64,000 bases of DNA from Neofusicoccum parvum (GCA_020912385.1 CP087210.1:868001-932000); one strand, 5' to 3'; numbered from the stretch's first letter, positions 46,558 through 59,756 are shown. Notes: generated by a model from the letters alone, not told the origin. A program made the numbers and translations.

Positions 46558-49500
46558 TCAGTGCCCACTAGGCGTGACGCTCCTCTCACGCCTAGAGCCG
46601 AGGAAGCCCCTTGTCCTGACGCTCTTTGGACTGTTGCTACCAACCTGGCTCTGCTGATCGTTGGATGTGAAGCTCGTGCGGAGTAAGACAGATCCCGCCC
46701 CAGCCTTCACGAGCTTCTCAGCACCGCCACTACCCTGGTCGTCAAGGAAGAAAACCACCTCGCCGAGCTCATCGTCCGAACCCCAGGTGTTGTGGTCTTT
46801 GACGGTGATCTTGAACTGAGTGTCTGCCGTACACTGGGCTTTGATGGTTTCGCGGTTAGGATCAAAGTCGACGGTGCCCGAGGGGGACTTGATATCCTTG
46901 GTCTTGTGGATCTCCTTCAACTGGCCCTTGTTATTGAGTATTCCCACGTGCACGCGGACGTTGGCGGATGGTGGGTATCCCATGGCCGTAAGGATGCCTA
47001 TCTGCGCAACACCGGACTCGGCGCCTCCAGGCGACGCACCAAACCCGGATGCTATGGATGAGGCACCCATGGACTTGTGGCGGGAGTGTGGCGTGGTCGG
47101 GGGCTCGGCGGAATCGACGTTGATCTGAGGCGGCGATGAGCTGCCGACCGCATCGCCATTCGTTGCAGCTGCCGGCGACTCATCATCGCTGTCTGCACTG
47201 GCTCCACGGCTCTTGCGGCGCTTGCTAAAGCCGAGCGCCTTGCCAACCCCTCCACCGACAAATGTTGCACCCTTGATGACATTGCCTCCGACGAATACAG
47301 CGCCCTTGCCGACACCTTTGACGGGAGCACCGATGACCTTTCCAGGGGTAGCGAAAGTGCCAGAAAAGGTGGAAGAGCCCTGCCTAGAACGCATAACGAA
47401 TTCCGGCTTGAACAACATCTTCAGCCTGATGGCACCGCTCTTGCCATCCAGGCCAAGGGTAACCTCTTGTTGCTTGAACGGCTCGAGGACATTTAGGTTG
47501 ATTGCAGCGCCGCCCAAGAAATCGGCCTTGTCACCAAAGTCCCAGTCGTATACGTCGACTCTGAAGTCTGCCGCGGTTCTACTCCTGACGGGGACCTCGA
47601 AGAACTCATTCCACGAGGGGTGCAGAGTCTTCTTTTGTTTATCCGTCTTGTAGACGTCTTTACCGTTGAGGATAAACTTGCAGTACGGATCAGAGTAGCC
47701 GTTACGGTCCGCAGCGGGAAGATCGGCAGCATCAAGAACATCAACCCGGAGATTGCCACTGTTGTTGAAGGATTCCGATGGATCGAGCTGCATCTTGACG
47801 GGGAGGTACTTTAGGGACACAGTCACCTTATTCTCGTGGCCGTTTTTGTCGCGGAGAGTGAGAACAGTAGGGGTGTACTATAATCCGTTAGAATGAAGAG
47901 GGATGGGTGGGAAATCCTCCTTACCAGACAACGACGTAGAGTGTCGAGAGTAGAGCCCTGCAACTTCGCAATGATGTGATCTTCTTCACCTTCACCCTTC
48001 TTGTCGAGATGCTCGATGATACGAAGGGTAATGCGCGAGAAGTCGAGTTCGCGGATCATGGCATCGCCGACTTGTAGTAAATTAGCATCTGATATCAATC
48101 ATGAAAATTGAGCGCATACCCTCATTGAAAGTTGTATGCTTAGACCTAATCTTGGAGCTGGAGTAGCTAGCAAAGACTTGGTCATCCATGAGCACCTCGA
48201 GGTAGCAGTCCGTCTCCGAGAATTCGCCCTCGATAAGCTTGAAGATGAGCAAACCAGATTCTGGAAACAAAAGTTAGCAAGCTTGATTTTATCAAGTCAC
48301 GAATGAGAACCCACCGTGTTGACTTAGCTCTTCCTGCGTGAGCGTAATTTTGGGCACTTCAGGCTTCTCCTCAACAGTCTCGACCTGCTCTTGCTCACCT
48401 TCGGCAAGCTTCTTAGCAAGGTCTACGGAACCGTTGGTGCTGGCACGGTTGAGAGAAGAGATGGTTCCACTCTTCTCATTGCGATCCAGAACTGCAGAGC
48501 CAGTGCTGCTCTTCGGAGTGTGACCAGGAGTCTGGCCAGGTCTAGAGTCCAGGCTTCTGCGGGTGTCCATGCTGGCGCGCTGGCTGTCGGAGTCATCATC
48601 ATCGGGATCGACAACGTTCAGAACAGGATAGAACGAGGCCGTGTAGTTGAGAGTACCCTTGGGAGGAGACGTGGGGTTTGTGCGCAGACCATGTGAGAGA
48701 ACAGACTTGTCCTCGATGACCGCATACTCGCCGTTCTCTTCCTGGCGGAGAAAGTCTTCCACAGGAAGTTCAACGTGGCCAAGTGACCTGTCCTTGCCAA
48801 CATTCTCCTCGTCCATGACCTCCAAGATAAGCCTCTCGCGTGACGTGTGGACGGGCACATAGATGACCTCGTCCCAATCAGGATTGAGGTTGTTCTTGAA
48901 CGTGACAGTGCGACCTTTTTCAATGCCAGATAGCAAGACACGGACATACGGGTCAGATTTGCCCATAGTTTCGACATTTCGCAGATCGCGAGCACCCATG
49001 AAGTGTAGACGCATGACACCGACAGGTTTGATGTAACCGCCAGAGCCACCAAGAGCACCCTTGAGCGCAACAGGCTTCCACTGGAGGGTCATTTTAGCAC
49101 GGCCCGACTTGACACCGGCAAGGTTGTACCACTCCTGGCCCTTCTCCATCAAATCGAGCATGTCGGTCAGCTTTATCTGGTAGGTGCCGATGATGGGGTC
49201 CGTAGCGATGTCACGATCATCCTTGATAACGAGGCCGAGCTTGGCCTTCTTCCTGTCCGTGATGAGCATTTCCTTGGTAGCATCAGGCCAAATAGGATTG
49301 TTTGTGCGTTTCAACTTCTTTGAGATGTGGACCTCCTTTCCGTTGAGCAGAAGCACTGCATAAGGGTTTAGTTGGCCGATCATGCTCTTGCTTCCGTCAA
49401 GCTCCTTTGCTTGTTCAACGGTGAACTTGACGATACCAGTAGAAGACTCGGGAGGAGGCATTTCGGTGCCATCTTCAGACTTGAAACCCTCGAGAACCGG

Positions 49501-51466
49501 GAAGAAGCGGATGTCGGCCATAACAACACCGCGTGGTCTACCGTTTGCTAGGACCTCGAGTTGTTGATTCTCGTAAAACTCATTCTCCTCGAGCTGCTCG
49601 AGGGCAAAGGAAGCAATACCAAGCTCCTTGTCCTTGCGGATTTCGTTGTAGTCGTACACAGCCATGGTGAGCGTATCCTTGAGCGTAGTGATGATGACGT
49701 TGACAGTTTCATTCCAGCGGGGGTTAGCATCCTCATGCACGGTCTTGGTCTTTCCGAGCACCTCGCGGTTATTGATTGAAACGGTCGCGTAGGGATCAGG
49801 GGTACCAGAAAACTTGTCAGGATTCTTAAGACCCTTGGCACCGTGGAAAGTGATTTGCAGGACACCAATAGCCTGATCGACGGGATTGCCAGCCAGCATC
49901 TTTGCAATCTCAATTGGAAAGACATTTGGCGCGTACATCATGGGTCCCAGGTTGGCGTGGATCTGCTCCTGGATAAAGGTTTCCAAACCGGGGATGAAGT
50001 TGATGTCGAAACCAAAGGTGTCACCGCCAAGGGGCTTGCAGACATAGTCGATCGTAGGACGCTCGAGGAAACAGAATTCAACCTTTTCAATGTGCGGAAA
50101 GGGAAGCTGAAGCTTGACCTTCAGTCTCATGATGCCAGAGAAGGCCATATCCTCGACAATAACGTCAAGACCCTTGCTCACCACACCCTTTCCAAGGCGA
50201 ATCTCAAGTACGACCTTAGGATTCTGCTTGTTCTTGATCTGGCGGGCAGTGAGATCGGAGACATCATTTGGCGTGAAGCTAAACTTCCAGTCCATCAGAA
50301 CAATGTCGTCCTGGGCTTTTGGGTATGTCTTGACGTGCTCCATGCGAGGAGGCTTGGTACCGAGGACGAAGAGCTTCATCCTTAGGCTGTCCAAGAAGCT
50401 GGGGCAAGAAGTCGAGAGCACCTGGTCGACGGAATTGACGATAGTCTCGCAAAGGACAGGGGCGTAGATGGGCCAGAACTTGACCAAGAAGCTATTAATC
50501 CACTCCAGGCTCTCGGTGTCAGTCTCCAAACGGGCCTTGGCCATCTCGCGGTTCAGGTCGTCGCGGAAGTTTCTCCGTACGCGGCGGATCGAGGTGCGGT
50601 AGTAGGTTGCGCAGAAAGCCATGAGGATAAAGATCCAGCCCAGGCCACCGCCGAGGACGGCGACAACCCACGAACTGAGGCATGAGAAGATGATTATGCC
50701 CGCATTGTGATACCAGTCTAGACACCCGGTTAGGATGACAAGCGTCAGGACCCAGAGAGCGCTCCTTACCTCCGAAGAACTTGTCATCGAGCTTGCTCTC
50801 GATAAGCGTCTGGTGGTCCAGCAGCGTGCCCTCGTCGTCGTCGTCGTCGTGCCCACCCGGCATGCCGAAGCGTGGGGCCCAACCGACTCGTTCCCAGCGC
50901 TTCTCGTCGTCTTCCGGGGCGGTCACGGCTGTGCCATCCGACTTGGCGGTGGGGGAAGTGGGCGGAGGGTCGATGGCACCGGCCTTGGAAGGCGGAGGAA
51001 GGTCATACTGGGGTGCTGAACCGTCGTCCTGGACGCGGATTAGCGGAATGGTCGTCTTATGGCGGGACAACAGGCCCATGGCGGCGGAGGTCTTACGACA
51101 TCAGTAGCGAGCGCTGTAGCCTTTGGTTTATGCTCGTGGTGAAACCCTGGCGGAAGATGCTGCCGAGTGAGACTGTCAGTGCTGAACGGATCTACGTGCC
51201 GGGCCACGCATGCCGTGCAGGCGCGCGGGTGGGTCGGCCAAAGGGGCACACAATTGGCAATTTCAGAGGGCACTTACAGAGCGCGCTTGGGCAGCCTTTT
51301 CCGCGGGTGAGGCATCGGGGTTAAAGGCCAGGGCGGCCCCGCCGGCTTTGCGAGCTTCGCGCAGGACCGCCTGCTCCGCATCGTCGGCCGATACGCTGGA
51401 GTTGGGGTCCTGTGCGGCCTCGATAGCGCCCTGCTGCTTGAGCTCCGCTTCTTGCCTGGAGGCCAT
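46558..51466 (-). CDS. Tricalbin-like SMP/multi-C2 endoplasmic reticulum-plasma membrane tether
   Basis: 1506 residues from exons 51466-51278, 51159-51097, 51028-50770, 50717-48315, 48260-48120, 48070-47925 and 47877-46558; all GT-AG. A cytosolic N-terminal region (HLPPGFHHEHKPK, ATDVDDGSAPQYDLPPPSK once spliced) leads to a hydrophobic hairpin about residues 175-210 (IIIFSCLSSWVVAVLGGGLGW), then the SMP lipid-transfer domain (LEWINSFLVKFWPIYAP ... PGLETFIQEQIHANLGPMM). C2 domains follow: GVLQITFHGAKGLKN, TGIVKFTVEQAKEL, GVMRLHFMGARDL, a degenerate one beginning GLLIFKLIEGEF, and GNLRVDVLDAADLP with calcium-type aspartates (DRNGYSDPY). The C-terminus is basic/Ser-rich and closes with a beta-rich segment. 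Yeast Tcb1-3 tether cortical ER to plasma membrane; filamentous forms are longer, as here. Intron 2 contains an in-frame-looking ATG (51079) that could give a shorter N-terminus if retained. Confidence 0.95.
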
Positions 51467-53218
51467 GGCTGGCTATCCCGCAGTGGGGGTGACGAGCGAG
51501 CGGAGGTTTGTCCGGGGGCTGCGGCGCGGTGCTGACGAGCTGCTGCAGGCCGAGGTCAATTGCGCTGCTTCACGAGCGACGGGCGATGGAGTGGCTTATG
51601 AGCGCACCTGGGGAGGGTGGAGGATTGGGCGATGGGCTGGCGAGGACTGCACTCCTGGGCGATGGGAAGTTGGCTTGCTGGCTTGAGGGCAGGCTTGGCT
51701 GACGGGAGCGACGCCCAGAGCTTGGACCCTGCTGGGTGCTGGGTGCTGCGTCCGGCTAGGCGCACCACCCCGCGCGATCGAGCTGCCTCTGCGGCGCTGC
51801 TGCTGGCCGCGGCCGCACGCGCGTTGCTGAGACACTGCCGCGCGCGTGGCCAAACGGCGCTGGCTGGCTGAGGGCAATGGCCTGCTGGCAGCGCGCGAAA
51901 GGTACACTGTGGCATCAACAATGACGCCGATGTCCCATTACGTGCAGCCAGCGCCGATCGAGCGCTCCGAGCTCTCAGGCCCCTGCGCGCCGCACCCCCG
52001 TAAAACCTGCTGCCGGCTGCCGTGCTGCTCCCCAGCCTCACACACGACACCACGCCACGCACACGCGCGCCGTCTCCGCCAGAGCCCACACCGCGTAACC
52101 AGGCCGCCGGCGCCGCCCGACCGGAATTAGCCCTGCGATTGCCTGCCCGACGCCGCGCCCGGCCGCCGCTCAATGGCACAGGGCAGCTGAACTGCTCCAA
52201 CCGGCCTGCACAGCCACGGGCGATGCGCCGGAGCCACCGCGTTCATCCTATGGCGGTGGATCGACTCCGACGCACCGGCGGAGTCTTCTGGAAGGGTGCT
52301 CCCGGCCCCGTGCCGGCCACTTGCGTAAACCGCTGCCGCAGCACGTTTCCAGTCCACAGGTTTGGCTTTTGGGGGAGCTCAAGACACCGGCACAGCCAGG
52401 TTGAAGCGGCCGCTCCCAGGCATTCCAGCAGCTGCGTCAGAGGCTCGCGAGACCTTGTCATGACCGGCGGACGTGCGTATCAACCAGCGCAGCGCCGCAA
52501 GTCATGGCGCTCCAATGAGGCATCTCGCTTAGCTGCCGTTTCCCGCCCTGCCCCTCCAGCCCCTCCATGAACAGCTGAAAACTCGGCCGGCCCGAGGCCA
52601 ATTCTCCCTGCGAAGCGCCCAATCTTGCAACGCTCCGCGCCCGTTAATTTAGCATGCTTCCGTTGAGAGCTGACTGTTCTCCACACGCCAACGCTTCCGA
52701 GAAGGCCGACCCGCCTGGGCGCTTCCCGCCGCGCCGCCCTCCCCTTCCAGCCGAAATTCTCGAAACGCTGTTCATCACCGTCATTAATGAGCACGTGCTT
52801 CATCTGGTGCTGGCAAGCGAGCATATGTCTTGTCTATACTTTACAAATAATACTTAACCGAGACTCCTTTGCCTTGGGGGGCCCCTTTACCATTTCCCAA
52901 TACGACAATGATCGGCGTGCATTTGTTGTCTGGCTTTCCAGAGCCACGTGCTGCCATACTCGAAAAATGTTGCAGCATCCATGGGCAGTCGTCCGGACGC
53001 AAATTTCCAGTGGAAGAAACACCAAACCCATCCGGTTGAATGCTTCGACTCGCCATGTGTGTTGCAACTTGTCACTTCCCCCTTTCTCCTTGAAGCTCCC
53101 AATGCTACCACATCCGCAGATCGTGACATCAAAGGAGACGTCTAAAAATAAAGAAAGCGCAGTGCTTCGTCACAACAGCAATCCACGAGCCACCTCCTGA
53201 GCATCTAGAGCGCCCTAC
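51467..53218. other. Intergenic region, no gene recognised
   Basis: 1.75 kb between the tricalbin start and the AAA+ ATPase stop, both genes on the minus strand. GC-rich to about 52.7 kb with overlapping frames lacking domains, AT-richer after that. Confidence 0.5.
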
Positions 53219-55517
53219 TCAGCAGAAAATTGATGATTTCGTTCTCTCCGTCTCCCTGTTTGCGTTGTGCAAATGCTGCGTGACATCCAGAACCGTGACG
53301 ATGTGCTGGTACGTCAGCTCGGTGTCCTTTCTCGATGCCAGCAATTGCGCCGTCTTGAGCACGTTCTTGATCTGCCGTCCATTCATGTTCATGAGAGAAA
53401 GTGAATCTAACTGGCGTTCAGAGATGTCGTGCTTCTGAGGGGACGCCTCTAAGAAATTCTTCCAGACAGTGAGCCTCGAGCTGACGCTCAGTTCTGGGTA
53501 TTCAAGCGAAATGTGGATGCGGGACTGAAATGCTGCATCAAACGTCTGTACCCGGTTTGTGGTGAGGAACATGATTCCCTCCTGTAAATTGAATCAGCCA
53601 CTGACAATATAAACATATCGAAACACTCACGTAGTACTCCAGGATCCGCAAGAAGATGGTGACCAGCTTATTCCGCTCCAGTTCGTGAAGGGATCTCTCC
53701 TCCAAAAAGACGTCTGCCTCGTCAAGGAGCAATATGGCGTTCCACTTGGTGCACATCTCCAGGATATCCGACAGCTTCTCCTCCACACTTCCAGGATCTA
53801 GGCCGAGATCACCCGCCGACATCATGTATAAGGGCACCTGCATCTCCTCCGCCACCGACTCTGCCGTAAGGGTCTTACCTACTCCAGGTGGACCACAGAG
53901 CAGCAAGATAATCCCCTTGCCCTTGCCCTCGATGACATCGTCAAACGACGCCTTGACTTTGCGCTGCGTCTCAGTGAACCCAAGGATAAGCTCCTTCTGA
54001 TTCGCCGGGAGCACAAGCGACTCGAATGCATTGCTTTGCCACTCAATCTCTCTAACGCTGTTGACAAACAAGTTCAACCATTGCTTGGACTTAAGAGAAT
54101 AGCCGCGGACGAGAGGAGTCGAGATGAGTTTCTGCTCCTCAGTGAGCGGGGGCCGGTTGGATTCCTCGTCTTCATCCGCAAAGTCGCCGTCGCAAGGCAT
54201 GCCGTCGTAGTCGACTTCAGAGCCTGCATATGAATCGTCGTCATCGCTTCCATCGCCTTCTCCATTCCCATCGGCGTCCTGGGAAGTATCGCGGATGCCG
54301 CTGGAAGAAGTTTCCTTCTCCGTCAAGGGGTTGGTGTAGATGGCAAAGTTTGGTTCGAAGCGATTCCAGCCGTATGTGTCAATGACAATCCTGCCCTTGA
54401 TGTTGTACTTTTGCTTCTTTCCCCAGTTGTCCTCCCGCCACGCCAGGCCATGGTAACCCTTGTAGTGTGAACCAGCAAGGGCCTCGAACTTGGCACCCCT
54501 TTCCAGCAACCGCTTTCGGAGGCCCTCTTTATCGTGGTGGAATTCTATCGGGTAGGTTGCGAGCTGATGAATGGGCTTGGTGCCTGCATAGCCAAGAATC
54601 TTGATGTTCAGGCTGCTAGTACCGAATGAATTCCCGTTCCAGTCGACGTACTTTGCTCTCACCCAGAAACAAGGACGTTGACAATTATCCATACCGTAGC
54701 GGGTATCGGAGAGCTTTGCAGCAGTCTCCTGGCCATCCTGACGACAGTAGATGACTGCGCCAGGCTGAAAGAGCGTCCACAGGTGTTCATAGGTCATGAC
54801 ACCCTTGGACTTCATATCCTGGGATGACTCGATAGTCTCATTGAACTCCGATTGCAACAGGTCGTAGAGAACCACGGCATGCTGCTTTGTCAGACGAACA
54901 TCCTCCGACTCCGAGTTGGGGTCTAGCTTGTCGATTTCCGCCTTAAGCTCCGACCAGCGATGGATCAGTGGCTGGAAACGTCCATCGAACTCAAGACGCT
55001 TCAATCCTGGAGTCACGCCGGGGTAGCCCTTGAGGACGCGCTCAAGTAGCTTCTTCAGCAATGGGCTCTGGATGACAATGGAGTGCATCTCCATGACTTT
55101 CCGCGGGTCGTTGTACACCTTGACGTTGCGCACAAGAAGAGCCCATTTGGCAGTCTCGGCATTCTCGACGGGCTTGCCAATGTCCTCGGGGATGGTGTCC
55201 TGCCATTGAAAGCGGCCCTTTTTGTCTTCCTTTCCAGAGTAAAGGTTCTTCATGCCACAAGACATGCCGACTTTTGCGGGATCCAAAGTCTCGGCTGGCT
55301 TGGAGTCTTCCTTGTTCTCTGTCTTCTCCTCACCATTCTCGGTCTTCCTGTCGACAGTCTCTGGTGACTTGTCACCGTTCGTGGTTGCCTTCTCTACCGG
55401 TTTCTCGCCGTTGGTTGTTGACCCGTCTTTCGTGCCGTTTGTCTGGTCCTGCGTCACAGCAGAGGTCTTCTGAGAGTCCTCCGTCTCGGAAGAACTCTCG
55501 TAAATATGAGGTGCCAT
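53219..55517 (-). CDS. AAA+ ATPase with fungal N-terminal region
   Basis: 749 residues from exons 55517-53631 and 53581-53219, intron 49 bp. Residues 1-75 are Thr/Glu/Lys-rich and disordered. Residues about 85-400 form a region widely fused to fungal AAA+ domains (VVIQSPLLKK-type start, YEHLWTLFQPGAVIY, then KYVDWNGNSFG); I believe it corresponds to DUF7025 but cannot confirm. An acidic linker (DGSDDDDSYAGSEVDYD) precedes the ATPase: Walker A GPPGVGKT, Walker B ILLLDEADVF, and after the intron a second-region-of-homology segment TTNRVQTFDAAFQSRIH with the arginine finger candidates. The lid helix is GRQIKNVLKTAQLLA. All nucleotide-binding residues seem intact. No membrane segment or targeting signal. 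Cellular role unknown; the class is large in filamentous fungi. Confidence 0.9.
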
Positions 55518-57712
55518 AATGACAGACAGTGAGAGTGTGACTTGGAAAGAAAAGCGACGACGCCCTGGTGATGCGTATCCACTGGCTGGAAGGAATTCGC
55601 CCTCGGCACTGTGGAAGGAGAAGGGTGAAGCAGTGTAACGAGATGTTTAGAAGGTAATGACAAGTTTGTGATGCCGATGCCGACCCTTTTGTGGTGAGAC
55701 GGCGGTGGGCGTGCAAGACTCATAGGAGCAAGGCGGGAAACTACCAGTCGCCGTGGTTGCTCTTTTGAGAACACCGTCACTGCTGCCTGCCTTAGACGTG
55801 ACGATCAAGCGTAGGGAAGGCGGGGCTGAGCTGTTAGAGCGTAAGTAAAACCACCACAAGCATCCAATCGAAGGCCGTCCTGGAGACGTGGCTGCGTTTG
55901 TTGCCTGGTACTCTCCGCTCTGAATCCTGATGAGGCTGATTTTGGCCCCTACGACAGGCAGTAGCATGCAGACGCGCGGAGGACAAGCCGCCTCACGCTG
56001 ACAGCTGTTGATTGCTGCAGCTAAGATGCATCCATGGCCAGCTTGATACCGCATCTATGATTCGTGTGAGATAGGGTCCTTGTGCAAATAGAGGCGCGGC
56101 AGCCTGCCACACATATCGTCCGCAGTAACTTGGTGCTGCGCGTGAGATCGGATACATCACAGGCTGCAGGCGCCCTAGAGACACTCCGGTCGCGACAAGA
56201 GTCATGGCCGACAGCGGCGAGGCCAAAGACGAGTTACCGTGGGCTGCTGCCTTGCGGATCAGAGCGAGCGCGGAAGTGGCAGTGCACAGCGCCACAGCGG
56301 ATCGCAAAAGAAACGGACATCATGCCCACGACTGCCGCGCGTAGGCAGCCGAAACATTCGGTCGGACGCACAAGTGTCATGCGGATGGAGGCTCCATCTG
56401 CCCACACAGGTCCTTGCGTTTGATGTGCCCCGTACGGCCATTTCTTTCGTGGCCTGCTGTGGCGCCACAAATCGCGGGGCAAGTTGCGGGCTGCGGGCGC
56501 CGGGATGGGCACTGTGATGGGCGAGGGGCAGCTCGTCGATCGAACACCTGTCAGAAGGCGCTGTCTCACCGCGAGTAATTGGAATTACTCAACGTCGCAT
56601 CTCCCGCCGCCCTTGACCATTTGGCTTCCGCGGCGGTCAGAGACGTGTGCTGTTGAGTGCTGCAGAGGCATCTCCCGCCTCCCGTCCTGCCGCGGCCCCA
56701 GTGCCGCCTGTCCACGTTCGACGTCGTACGAGACGCGCCGCCCAGGCGGACGCCCGCGAGGAGGCGCGACTTTCTCCAGAGCCCGTCTCAGGTCCCTTGC
56801 TGACGAGCCAATGCCGCCGTCGCACAGTGGGGGCATCTGGGGCACCAGCAGCACTTTATACCCGGCGCCGCGCTGAGCCATTTAGTCGCATGCCTGTACC
56901 TCCGCGCGCTGGAGGCCGCGACGGACGACACGGCGGCGGACCGGCCCAGTCAGACTGCAGCGCGCGCACGCCATGCTGCAAGGTCCACGGCGGTCGGTCG
57001 ATGAGCAGTTTTCCCGCGCATGAAGAGGGCCCAAAATTGCGAGACAGCGAGCGCGGCGCCTGATTGGAGCGGCGGACGGGCTTCTAGAAGCGATATGGAG
57101 CGATATTCCCGCCCTGGGGCCGGCTAGAGCCGCCCAAGGGACGCCGCAGACGGATAAAGGCTGCTGTGTTGTCTTGGACGCGGACCAGCAACGGCCGGTC
57201 AGCATCAAGCCGGGAAGAAATCCGATATCACAGTCACAGACACGGCGCTCTTCACGTCACCATCACATCAAGGGCCGATAGAGGGTCGCACGAGCGCGGG
57301 CTAAGGCATGTGAAGGATGGGAGGTGCCTCAGGCCGGGGCTTATCAGAGGGCGCCGCGGGCAGAAGAAAGTTCTCGCTGCGCTGGGCTGCTGCAGGCGCT
57401 GGCGCCACGGCAGGCTGGTGGTGTGCAGGGAGCACGATGGCGCTCAGAGACAGCCTTGAATGTCCCACAAAAATGCAGTCTGACTCTTGGTCGCGCTGCC
57501 TTCGCGTTATCCGGCCCGCCCGACTTGCCCGCCGCGGCTTAGCGAGCGGCGCCGGCGCCAGTCGCTGTGAATTTCGTGCCAGAACCCTGAGGAAGCTTGA
57601 CGCACAAGCATACCGCTTCAAGCAGTCGACTCCCTCAACCCAAGCCCCCGAGATATTATTAGCCAGGCCCGCGCCGCTCTCCCGACCTCTCTCTCCTCCC
57701 TTTTTCTCCACG
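55518..57712. promoter_or_regulatory. Long divergent intergenic region
   Basis: 2.2 kb between the divergent starts of the AAA+ ATPase and APRT genes. Several GC-rich open frames on both strands between 55.6 and 57.7 kb show no domain. No distinct promoter element was recognised. Confidence 0.4.
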
Positions 57713-58453
57713 ATGAGCGACTCCCTGCCGCCCACCTCCTCCGCGACCAGCGCCCATCCGCCTGCCAGCGCGCCCGACCCGACCGTCAACGCCGATGCCG
57801 CCCAAAGAAGACTCCCCGCCGCCGCTGCCGCCGGCTCCGCCGAACTCGCCCATCTTAAAGTAAACCTGAAGAACGCCCTGCGCCAGTTCCCCGACTTCCC
57901 GACCCCGGGCATCCTGTTCGAGGACATCCTGCCCATCTTCGCCGACGCCGACCTGCACCAGAAGCTCGTGCGCGCCCTCGAGCTGCACGTCTCGAGCAAC
58001 TACGCCCAGAAACCCGACGTCATTGTTGGCCTGGAGGCCCGCGGCTTCCTGTTCGGCCCCAGCCTGGCGCTGGCGCTGGGCGCTGCCTTCGTGCCGGTCC
58101 GCAAGCAGGGCAAGCTGCCGGGCCCGACGGAGACGGCCAGCTACCAGAAGGAGTACGGCGAGGACTTCTTCCAGATGCAGGCCGACGCCATCAAGCCCGG
58201 CCAAAAGGTGATCATCGTCGACGACATCATTGCGACAGGTGAGTTGGCTTGGTGGGCATACACATAACGCGTTGCCGCGTGCTAATGACGTGCGACAGGT
58301 GGTTCCGCTGCCGCGGGCGGCGACCTCGTCAAGAGACTTGGCGGCTCGCTGCTGGGCTACATTTTCATTCTCGAGCTCGACTTCCTCAAGGGCCGCGAGA
58401 AGCTCGACGCCCCCGTGTACACACTGCTGTCGGGCCAGGAAAAGTCGGCATAA
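57713..58453 (+). CDS. APT1: Adenine phosphoribosyltransferase
   Basis: 226 residues from exons 57713-58238 and 58299-58453. It makes AMP from adenine and PRPP in purine salvage, in the cytosol. Signatures: LRQFPDFPTPGILFEDILPI (adenine-site region), VIVGLEARGFLFGPSLALALG, VPVRKQGKLPG, YGEDFFQMQADAI, and the PRPP loop VIIVDDIIATGGSAA, which the intron splits between ATG and GSA. The C-terminus is FILELDFLKGREKL. The first ~45 residues (Ser/Pro/Ala-rich) extend beyond the usual ~180-residue enzyme and are poorly conserved in character; the ATG at 57713 is the first with a plausible context, and upstream in-frame ATG at 57317 lies in leader DNA. The intron's acceptor repeats the donor-side GCGACAG sequence. 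Confidence 0.93.
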
Positions 58454-58972
58454 ACGACGGCGGGTGCAACTTTTTTTTTTGGCCGATCCCGATTGCGCCC
58501 GAGGCGCCCAACCACCTCCAGGCCCGGCCTGCGTTTAGCTGCATATCTTTGACACGTCACAATAAAAAACTCCGGGAGGCGATCGGACCGCAGAAGGCTC
58601 TGCAGGTGGCTTCCAATTGATTTCTTCAAGGCTGACGAAGGGGGCGCGTCGGGGCAGGAAACTTTGCCGGGATTGTGAGATACGAACTTTTTTTTGGGCG
58701 TCGGAGGGGCTTCCGCCATCCGTGCAGCGTTCGCGCCGCCGTTTTTGCATTGTTTCGGCCATGCGATCGGGATTCCCGTGAATATCCCTTGGGCATTGAA
58801 TGGCCCGGTTTTTCGAGCAGGTAGCATAACTTGGTTGTTGTTGCAGCAAGTGCAGTAGAACCGGTCTGGGCTGCGTTATCGGCCAGACGCGGTATCTCGT
58901 GAGAGCACCCCGCCATGTCCCAGGAGCCCCGCCAAAACCCGACGCCGGAGGGGCACGCCGTGACTCTTCGGA
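58454..58972. other. Intergenic region
   Basis: 519 bp between APRT and the RidA-family gene, both on the plus strand. A T10 run follows the APRT stop near 58471-58480. Nothing else recognised. Confidence 0.5.
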
Positions 58973-59756
58973 ATGCGACGCACCATGCTCACCCGCATAA
59001 CAACACCGCGCCTGCTCTCACGACCCGCCGCCCTCAGCACCGCCCGCCCGCTCCGTCAATTGCTCGCCTCATCGCCATCGCACCCGCGCCCGCCAGCCCG
59101 CAACATGTCTGACATGCAGAAGATCTTTACCGCCAAGGCCTGCCCCCGTAAGCTTCTCCGCGACGCTAGACACCAGTCACTCCATGCTAACGCACTCTAA
59201 ACAGCTGCCGGCCCTTACGTACGTTCCCTAACGCTCACCGGTCTCCGCTGCATCCATCAACATGGCATTGAGAGCTCGTCGGCTGCCGCCGTCGCTTCCC
59301 CACCACGAAACACGCCATCATACATGTATCAGCCACCCCGCTGACATAGCCGTCGTCTAGAGCCAAGCCGTCCAGGTCGGTCAGCACATCTTCGTGTCTG
59401 GCCAGATTCCGGCCGACGCCCAGGGCAACCTGATTGAGGGCAGCATCGCCCGGAAGACGGAGGAGTGCTGCAAGAACGTCATTGCCATCCTCGAGGAGGC
59501 CGGCTCGGACATTTCTCGCGTGTTCAAGGTGCGTAGTAGACTGCTGCCGGCATGGCCGGGGGATCCGTGCTGACGGGCGTGACGTGGGAAACAGACTACT
59601 GTCTTCTTGGACGACATGGCCAACTTTGCCGAGATGAACGGCGTCTACGAAAAGTTCTTCGCCCACAAGCCGGCTAGGAGCTGCGTTGCCGTCAAGCAGC
59701 TGCCCAAGGGTGTGCCGGTTGAGATTGAGTGCATTGCCATCGCGGGCAAGGCTTAG
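58973..59756 (+). CDS. Mitochondrial RidA/YjgF-family imine deaminase
   Basis: 172 residues from exons 58973-59147, 59205-59218 (14 nt), 59361-59528 and 59595-59756. RidA enzymes hydrolyse reactive enamine/imine intermediates made by PLP dehydratases. Signatures: [21 protein letters not shown] (assembled across exons 2 and 3), [66 protein letters not shown], with the catalytic arginine in PARS. The first ~44 residues are rich in Arg, Ser and Pro without acids, a mitochondrial presequence like yeast Mmf1; ATGs at 58973 and 58985 are both usable, and an internal ATG at 59105 would give a cytosolic protein. The 14-nt exon codes for AGPY and is required, since skipping it breaks both frame and motif. 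Intron 2 is 142 nt. Confidence 0.95.

Noticed and set aside
51556..52570. Overlapping frames of 214 and 182 codons
   Set aside because: GC-rich intergenic DNA, no domain and no start context; opposite strands overlap.
53219..53581. Separate small gene at the 3' end of the AAA+ ATPase
   Set aside because: It is the second exon, completing the arginine-finger segment after a 49-bp intron.
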